64,000 nt of DNA from positions 2,790,001-2,854,000 of the forward strand of contig JAAXNY010000001.1 in NCBI GenBank assembly GCA_013420905.1. The letters are read 5' to 3'. Under the pieces are notes generated by a model, which saw nothing but the letters and a program-made list of their open reading frames with translations, did not search any database and was not told the origin of the DNA. Origin of the DNA: Collybia mongolica. Its lineage: Eukaryota > Basidiomycota > Agaricomycetes > Agaricales > Clitocybaceae. Both the position numbers and the translations under genes were made by a program. This document shows, piece after piece, positions 56,471 to 64,000 of this stretch (position 1 is its first letter; each line of letters starts with the position of its first letter).

Positions 56471-57580
56471 GGGCTGCAAAGAGTGATCATCTCCGATCCC
56501 CCACCCCAAGGTGTGTGGATTTTGTGATGTCAACTATCGTCCCAGCGCAACAGTGGTCCAGTTGCTCACGCAAACACACAACACACAAGGTCTCGCCACG
56601 TAGGATAGTGAACATCAACCCGCCACCTGGCCCGCGAACAATATTGCGTCCAAGCGTTCCCCCAGAGTACCCATACACGCACCAGTGCTGGCCACTTCCG
56701 TCGCCGTCCCCTGCGACAAGTTCCCATCTCCGAGCCTCCGTGCCCGCTGCACCACCTTACACCCGCCACCGGGCCGGGATCGACCAGTAGGTCCAGGTCC
56801 GTCGGCTCTAGTCCTCGGTCGGCTCTTGTCCTCGATCGGGCTACAAAAATGTGACCATCTCCGGTCCCCACCCCCAAGGTGTGCGGCCTTTATGATGTCA
56901 GCCATCATACCGCCCAACGGTGATCAAGCTGCTCACGCAAACACGCAACACACAAGGTCTCGCCACACAGGATAGTGAACATCAGCCCGCCACTCGGCTC
57001 GCAAACAAGTTTGCGCCCAAGCGTTCCCCCAGAGTACCCAGACACGCACCGGTGCTGGCTTCATCTCCCATCTCCGGGACCCCGTGCCCGCCGCACCACA
57101 TACATCCGCCACCGGGCCAGGATTGGCCACTAGGCCCAGGATCCGTCGGCACGTAAAGGGAGGGTCCATGGTCGTGCTTGCGGATGCCGGTGAGCGCCAG
57201 ACTGAACAGAGAAATGTGAAATACTTCATTGGTGGGCATGCTAGCCATGTCCGTCGCCATCCCCTGCGACATGCCCATCTCCGGGCTCCCCTGTGCCCGC
57301 TGCACGCACACATCCGCCACCGGGTCGGAAACGACCTCTAGGTCCAGGAAGACCTATGTTCGTAATCGAAGATGATGGTAAGTGTCACGAACAGAAAACT
57401 AGGGAACTACTTGCTCTTTATGGTTGTCAACATGCTTGTTAGCGGCGTCGCCATCCCCTACGACATTCCCATCTCCGGGCCTCCTGTGCCCGCTGCACAA
57501 ATACACACCCGCCACCGGGTCAGGATCGACCACTAGGTCCATAGTCTAGGGTTCGTCGGCACATAAAAAGAAGGACTACA
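56471..57580 (+). repeat. Degenerate tandem repeat with units of about 350 bp
   Basis: Two long units (about 56471-56815 and 56830-57170) share phrases such as CTCACGCAAACAC, AAGGTCTCGCCAC, GCGTTCCCCCAGAGTACCC and CATCTCC-GG-CC. Two shorter partial units follow (about 57240-57345 and 57440-57570). Open frames here appear in parallel in each unit and are products of GC-rich repetition, not genes. Confidence 0.7.
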
Positions 57581-58419
57581 CTGGTTAAAAACATGACAGT
57601 ATAAGGACATGCTTACTCGGTGACGATGGGAGATACTCCTGCACATTGTGCGCGTCTCGCAAGGTGATAGAGAAGGACATCAAGCTATGACTAGGTCACA
57701 TGGTATATGAGAGAGAGAGGACTTGCCTCAATGGAGAGAATGAGGGGAAGATGGGAGGAGAGAAAGATGAAGGAATGAGAAAAATATTCGCTGGGAGGGG
57801 GGTTTTTTATAGGATGGTTAGTGAGGGCTGACAGTTGCTCGATTTAACAATTGGTTCTCCTATTGGGGTTTAAGTCAGCACTACCGTCAGCCATGCCCGC
57901 CTGGAAAAAGACATGTAAACGATTGGTCTAAAGTAAAATAAGGCCACATTTCTACCCATATAGGGACAGCGAAATAGGCCTTCAGGGCGTCGGTTCTTGG
58001 TTCGCCTCCTTGTCTTGACCACTGCTGTTTTGGTTTGTTGTCCTTATGCCCCATCATCGGTTTTGATCAATAAATCTAGAGCAGCGGCCATCGGACGCTT
58101 CCTGAACAAACGTTTATCGAACGGTTCTCCCCACCCAAAAACATCACTCACAACACCCGCCAATAAACTGCGCACCTGAGGAACTGGAGCTCATGTTTTG
58201 CCATTGGCTCATTACGCGCTCGGCATTCATGACAGCCTTCTCCGGTTGTGAAAAGCTGTTAATGCGCAGTCATGTTCTCACAGGAAAGGGCCGACGTAAC
58301 TAGGTGGAGCTCTGTACATAAGTTGTGTCAAATGCTCCTGAATTTTCGACCACCCACTCCCTCGCCTCCAAATATTCATCTTCAGCTGTAGTATCTTTAC
58401 CGATTTACTGGCTCACCAA
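57581..58419. other. Upstream region of second FAD oxidase
   Basis: No gene recognised. CpG-normal; presumably contains the former promoter. Confidence 0.35.
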
Positions 58420-60402
58420 ATGAGAGTCGCCTGGAGCCTCTTGCCTTGGGTATACCTTACCCTTGGACGCCCATCGTGTAGATGCCTTTATGGCGAGAGC
58501 TGCTGGCCTAAGGACCCTGAACTTACTACACTTGCCTCTCAACTCTCTCAGCCTCTTCTTCGCCCAGTGCCCCCAGAGTCCGCTTGCTATCCCACCGAAA
58601 ACCCCTCAGGGAACTGCACTGATGTCACGGCAAATACACGTAATGGAAGATGGCGTTCTCAACAGCCTGGATCGATGCAAGGCCCCAACTTCGAGACGTT
58701 TATCTTTGGGAATGGAACCATCAGTGCCTGTTAGTTTGATACGACGCTGGGCGCCCCGTGCGGACAAGGGAGTGTTCCTGTTACCGGAGTCGATGCGCGT
58801 TCCGTTCGTGACGTCCAAGCAACAATCAAATTTGTCAACAAGCATAACCTTCGCCTTGTAGTCAAGAACACTGGGTATGTTCCTCATATTTGGTGCTCCG
58901 TGGAATCCACTGAATCGCGCCTTCAAGCCATGACTTCCTCGGTCGCAACACAGCCCGTGGTGCTTTCCTCCTTTGGACCCACAGCTTCAAGAACATCACA
59001 TATGACGGAGCATTTGTCCCTGAGGGTGCGCCCTCTCAGAAAACCTACAAAGGTATTCAGGCGTGTTCATCGTCATCTAAGACAGTTGAAACCATTTTCA
59101 CTTCCTAGCCATGACACTCGGTGCTGGAGTACAATGGCATGAGGCTTATGATGCTGCAGAGGCAAATGGCCGCTTTATTCTGGGCGGTATATCTGCTGGT
59201 GCATCGGTTGGAGCTGCGGGGGGTTGGGTTCTGGGTGGTGGCCACAGTGCTTTTTCTGCCAGACATGGGTTGGGTAAACTATCATACCTTCGGGAATTTT
59301 GTCGAATACTCAACCTCTTGTTCTTGATTAGGAGTTGACAATGTCCTTCAGTTCACTGTTGTGACCGCTGGTGGAGACTATCTCACCGTAAATTCCCACA
59401 AAAACCCAGATTTGTTCTGGGCATTACGGGGTGGTGGAGGTGGAACGTATGCGGTCGTTATTTCAGCGACGTACCTCACGCACGACCCTGTCCCATTGGC
59501 GACCACTTTTTTCTTGAGCAACTTCTCCACGCCTACCATTGCACAGGATGTTGTTACAGAGTATGTGAAGATCCATCCCACCCTCGGTGATGCTGGCTGG
59601 GGAGGATACTCGTTTATGAGCAAGCAAGGTCTTCAATTCTTCTATGTTGCTCCCAACGTGTCCTTCGCGGCCACCAATGCTACCATCGATCCGTTCGTCC
59701 GTTTTGCTCAAAATGCCACTACTGGTACCGCCCAGTCCTTCATAGTTCCTTATGATTCATTCTATGAGTGGTACTCGGTGCTATTCTTGACCGGAGAACA
59801 AGTTGGGACCAACATCGAAGTTGGATCGCGTCTTATTCCTCGTGAGATGTTTGAAAACCACCCATCCAAGGTAGCAAAAGCATTACTTGCGGTTGAGAAT
59901 GGTATTTCGATCAAGTGAGCAAATATTGGCCTTTCAGGAGAGAATTGGCTCTGACGCCGTTTGATAGCTTCTTTGCTGGTGGTGCGGTTTCGAAGGTTGA
60001 TCCAGATTCAACAGGCCTTAATCCGGCCTGGCGCAAGGCATTAGGCCATGCAACCTTCGGGGAGTCATGGAAGGAAGGCCAACCTGTCTCCGAAATACAG
60101 AAGGCGAGGCAGCGACTCCGAGATGGTGTCAAGATTCTTGACGCCGTGGCTCCAGGATCTGGAGCATATTTCAACGAGGTGAGTGATTTAAAATATCTGG
60201 TTAGAATGTGACCCTGTACTCACCAGATTTTCTAACTTCACAGGCATCACTCTATGAAACAAACCCTCAGAAGACATTCTTTGGTGCACATTACAAGAGA
60301 CTAAGAGCGATCAAGGCGAAGTACGATCAGCACGACCTTTTCATTGTTGCTGGTGGGGTCGGATCGGAAGATTGGGACGGGAGCTTAAATTGTCATCACT
60401 GA
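58420..60402 (+). pseudogene. Second FAD oxidase (BBE-like) with one in-frame stop
   Basis: A paralogue of 51063-53066 with the same exon plan and a signal peptide (VAWSLLPWVYLTLG). Every splice junction is conserved. The KNTGHD flavin site, [24 protein letters not shown] and the C-terminal [13 protein letters not shown] block ([14 protein letters not shown]) are present. The only lesion seen is TAG at 58732-58734 (codon 105), where the paralogue has a Tyr codon after Ala-Cys. Reading resumes at once with DTTLGAP. A single stop could be a recent null allele, a sequence error or readthrough. Without it the gene would be complete. Confidence 0.85.
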
Positions 60403-60920
60403 AAACATCCCGTGTTTCATCAATCTTTCGCACCGTACAAGTATACCCATATTTATTAAACATGATTTTGACCTCCATGAATGTATTTTTGTGGATGAAT
60501 ATGGCTGGGCAGGCATAATGCATTTCATTGGAGCAGGACCAACGGGCCGGTTTCTCCGGATCCCTATCCATTTGGTTTTGTTGACGGGTTTTTGAGTCCC
60601 CCATTCAAAACTGGCGGCGATCACAGTCTAACGACTCTAACGGTCCACTAACCTTCACCCCATATGTTTCTGACCCTTTCCTTCCTCAAAATAGTACACA
60701 CATATCACCTGCCCATAAATGTGACACGCATGAAGACTTTGTACCATGGCCCACTTGGAAATTCTGACAATCATCGCTGGCACAGCGGTTATTAACTGCA
60801 ATGTATTTCTACGTCCTTACAGCGATAGAGCGGCGTGAAAACGTGGATCTCTGTGCTTGAGCCATCCCTAAAGATCTGCTAGCTGTCACGTCCAAGTCTC
60901 CATTTTACACATCCTCCCAC
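60403..60920. other. Intergenic region
   Basis: About 520 bases between oxidase copies 2 and 3, with no recognisable gene. Confidence 0.4.
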
Positions 60921-60944
60921 ATGCTACGAGGCCAGCTTGCCGCA

Positions 60945-62840
60945 ATGAAGACACTCCGGAGCGCTTTACTTTTGGCATACCCAATCCTCAGAAGGTCATC
61001 TTGTCGATGCCTCTACGGAGAGGAATACTGGCCTAAGAACCACCCTGGCCTCTCAACTTCTTCGCCCAGTGCCCCCCGAGTCTGCATGTTATATCACCAG
61101 CAATTCCTCGGGGTACTGCGCTGATGTCGCGGTAAACACGCACAACGGAAGGTGGTGTTCTCAGCAGCCTGGATCTAAGTAAGGACCCAATTTAGAGACG
61201 TTCATCTTTGAGAATGGGACCATAAGCACTTGTTACCTTGATACGGCACTGGGTGCTCCATGTCAACAGGGGAGCGTGCCTGTTATTGGAGTCGATTCGC
61301 GGTCCGTTCGCGACGTGCAAGCTACAGTTAAATTTGCCATCAGCATAACCTTCGTCTTGTCATCAAGAACACTGGGTAAATCGTCCTCATCTTTGACTTT
61401 ATGCAGAATCCACTGAACCATGTTCAAGCCGTGAAGCTCTACTTCTGTGGACTCACAACTTCCAGAACATTACATATAACCGGAATTCTGTCCCTGAGGG
61501 TGCGCCGCCTCAGAAAAATTACGAAGGTATCCAGGCGTGTTCATTATTGTCAAGACAGCTGAAACCATTTTCACTTCCTAGCCATGACACTCGGCGCTGG
61601 TGTACAATGGCATGAGGCTTATGATGCTGCAGGCAAATAGGCCGCTTTATTCTGGTCGGCCTATCTCACGGTGCATAAGTCGGAGCGGCGGGAGGCTGGA
61701 TTCTAAGCGGTGGCCACAGTGCATTTTCTGCAAGACACAGGCTAGGTATGTTATTGTTTCCTCAGGCATACCACCTAATACTCAATCCCTTTTCCTTAAT
61801 TAGAACTTGGCATCATTCTTCAGTTCACCGTTGTGACCTCCTGTGGAGATTACCTCATTGCAAACTCTCACCAAAACATAGACTTCTCCTGGGCCTGCGC
61901 GATGGCGGAGGCGGGACTTACGCAGTCGTCATTTCAACGATGCACCTTACCCATGACCCATTCCCCTTGACAGCCATCTCCTTTCAATGCAAATTCTCTA
62001 CGCCTGCTATGGCGCAGAAGGTTATCACAGAGTATGTGAAAATCCATCCTACTCTTGCTGATGCCGGCTGGGGAGGATACTCAGTTGCCGGAAAGCAGGC
62101 GCTTGGATATTCCTATGTTGCTCAACATGTCCTTTGCATCCACCAATGCAACCATCGATCCATTCATTTTGCCCAAAACGTAACCACAGGTACTGTCCAG
62201 TCCTCCCTTGTCCCCTATGGTTCATTCTACGAATGGTACACGGCAATGTTCTTGACTGGAGAAGAGTTTGGGACCAATTTCGAAATGGGATCACGCCTTA
62301 TTCCCCGCGACATGTTCGAAGTTAATCCAGCTAAAGTGGCCGACGCGATGCTTGCAGTCGAGAATGTTATCTCCTTCCTGTAGGTGGATGTCCTTCCTTA
62401 ATGGGACTTCCATGTTGATCCTTCTCTACAGCTTTGTTGCTGGGGGTCCAGTTTCAAAAGGTCCCAATCCAGCCTGGCGCAAGGCGTTAGCCCATGTAAT
62501 TCTCCAGGCTTCATGGGAGGAAGGCCAACTTGTCTCCGAAATTCACAGGGTGGAACAACAAATTCGCGGTGGTGCCAAGGTACTTGATGCCGTAGCTCCA
62601 GAATCTGGAGCACATTTCAATGGGGTAGGTAGTTTATATATTGCTGTCACCATCATACACTCAAATCACCCCCCCTCGCAGGCGTCACTACATGAAACGA
62701 GTCCCCAGCAGAACCTTTTTGGCTCTCACTACAAAAAACTTAGGGCAATCAAGGCTAAGTACGATCCGCATGACCTCTTCGTGGTCATTGATGGAGTCGG
62801 GTCAGAAGATTGGGATAAGAGCTTAAATTGCCGTCTTTGA
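60945..62840 (+). pseudogene. Third FAD oxidase (BBE-like), heavily degraded
   Basis: Collinear with the two upstream copies from the signal peptide (MKTLRSALLLAYPIL) to the C-terminal [13 protein letters not shown]. It carries many frameshifts and stops: after the first 60 codons, around 61180 (CTAAGTAAGG), at 61640 (lost base), in the 61850-61910 Gly-rich region and elsewhere. The segment 61960-62380 (THDPFPLTAISF to GTNFEMGSRLIPRDMF) and the last exons stay readable. It is more similar to copy 2 than to copy 1 by eye, so it probably arose from a tandem duplication. Confidence 0.9.
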
Positions 62841-63149
62841 GGGTACAAGAAATCTATCACTTCTTTTCAATATAGTCGAGGTATATTCTACATATTTTTT
62901 GTCATGTTCGAAGCATCACAAACACCCTCTATATTCTTCGGCCTCACAACTGACATGATGTTCGGATACAATATCGCACAGTTTGCCAGAAAGTGTTTAT
63001 AGTGCGTTCCCAGGCTCATCCAGGGACACCGACGGTCAAGCTCCATCATAGAGCTCCCAGGCACAGGCAAAGAATGTATTACTTGGCCAGCATTTCTCTG
63101 GGCTGGCCTCTCAAGCCCTTCGGCCACTTTCTCATATAACTCCAAATTC

Positions 63150-63240
63150 TGCTATGGGCAAGTAGAGACTAATGTCGACTTGGGTTCTCACCTCGTTTCT
63201 CGTGACCCTGTCGAACACAAGCCTATAGTCCGATCCGTGT
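63150..63240 (+). pseudogene. Fragment of a fourth FAD oxidase
   Basis: A short stretch reads GQVETNVDLGSHLVSRDPVE, matching the exon-4 end of the oxidases ([21 protein letters not shown]). The flanks are not recognisable as oxidase, so only a fragment survives. Confidence 0.6.
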
Positions 63241-64000
63241 ATCGTGGGGTTTGCTCCCTAGATTGGTTATACTTGATAATTACTGGTGAGTACACACATT
63301 CGAAAGCGGTCTGATCGTGAGCCGCGCCGCGAATCCTAAAGATAATACTTTCAGTACGACTCTTAAAAGATTATACGAGTCGCTACAGTTTCAGAAAACC
63401 TGCGGCTTGTCAACCTTCGAAACAGAATTATGCAGTACACGGTCTTCATCCACTATGTCTGAGAAATACCTCTGGAATCAAACGGGGAAATTTCCAGAGA
63501 TTGTAAGAGCTGGACAGTATTTCCGGTATGGTTGAACTGTGCCATACATTACAAGTCTGGGAGTATTCGACCAGATGCATACCGAGCGAACAAATAGTCG
63601 ATGTTAAGTGCTGACAAGGGGATTCTCAACCCAAGCGGACAAATTTTCCAGGGATTTAGTTAGAATTTCGGGGTCACAAATTTTGGGGGTTGTTTCATCG
63701 GCAAGGACCGAAAGAAATGTCCACCCCTGCGTGAAGATGTTCTGTGATGAGCACTCCGAAGCCTATTACTAGTTGCCTGACCTTCCCTGGACGGAATTCC
63801 TCAACATTCCGTTGCATAATGGTAATGTAAACCTCGAGGGCAGTTCGTTAATGGTGAAATACATCATGCTACTTTATATTAATAGTCTCATCAACCTTTG
63901 ATTGTACGGAAAGGAGTATGATGCTTTCGTCCCCCTCATGGTGTGCATGAATCACCGCAGGTTATCCCTTGTAGCAAACGAAGGCCATCTCGCCTTTTGG
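63241..64000. other. Unassigned sequence at the right edge
   Basis: CpG-normal, without a recognisable gene. A 72-codon open frame at 63317-63535 shows no family resemblance. Part may be further eroded oxidase sequence. Confidence 0.35.

Noticed and set aside
56327..57341. Many open frames on both strands in the tandem repeat
   Set aside because: Parallel frames repeat with each unit and reflect GC-rich repetition.

Overview
The window looks like a basidiomycete (Agaricomycete-type) fungal genome. Host genes have many short spliceosomal introns (about 45-65 nt). Gene content includes a DUF6534-type seven-membrane-span protein, a DHA2-like MFS transporter, a microsomal P450, the signal-peptidase subunit SEC11, secreted BBE/isoamyl-alcohol-oxidase-like flavoproteins and a glyoxal-oxidase relative. 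Transposons are of basidiomycete types: Ty3/gypsy, Ty1/copia, Tc1, hAT and Helitron. No bacterial or organellar features are present. No tRNA, rRNA or CRISPR was recognised.

Layout. (1) 1-16950 is a nest of two copies of one very large Ty3/gypsy family. Copy 1 runs on the minus strand from its 5' LTR (10911) through gag, protease and pol (2523), then continues into two intron-containing genes, A and B, on the opposite strand; it leaves the window at base 1. Copy 2 runs on the plus strand and only its 3' part is visible (10912-16950): first exon of gene B, all of gene A, a polypurine tract and the 3' LTR. Copy 1 inserted into gene B of copy 2, and an intact Tc1 element (12074-13681) sits in the last intron of gene A. 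(2) 16951-18983 is degraded repeat. (3) 18984-23483 is a gene-like segment with an intact DUF6534 gene (+) and an intact MFS gene (-). (4) About 24040-48840 is a CpG-depleted transposon island: hAT, LTR fragments, MITEs, a truncated copia, a solo LTR and two tandem Helitrons. Embedded in it is one CpG-normal, apparently intact P450 gene (32685-34797). (5) 49027-64000 is CpG-normal: intact SEC11, then a cluster of FAD oxidases (one intact, one with a single stop, one ruined, one fragment) around a degraded glyoxal oxidase and a tandem-repeat array.

How the parts relate. The most unusual object is the gypsy family with A and B encoded antisense to gag-pol. Both genes splice cleanly into long reading frames (481 and 383 codons) by my manual reconstruction. 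Introns of an antisense gene are not removed from the sense genomic RNA, so such genes can pass through reverse transcription with their introns. gag, protease and pol lie in three frames, each reached by a -1 shift, and a canonical slippery heptamer overlaps the end of gag. The right-hand oxidase cluster resembles a secreted peroxide-generating set that is mostly decaying.

All gene models were spliced by eye using GT-AG (or GC-AG) signals, reading-frame continuity and recalled family motifs. No alignment or database search was possible.
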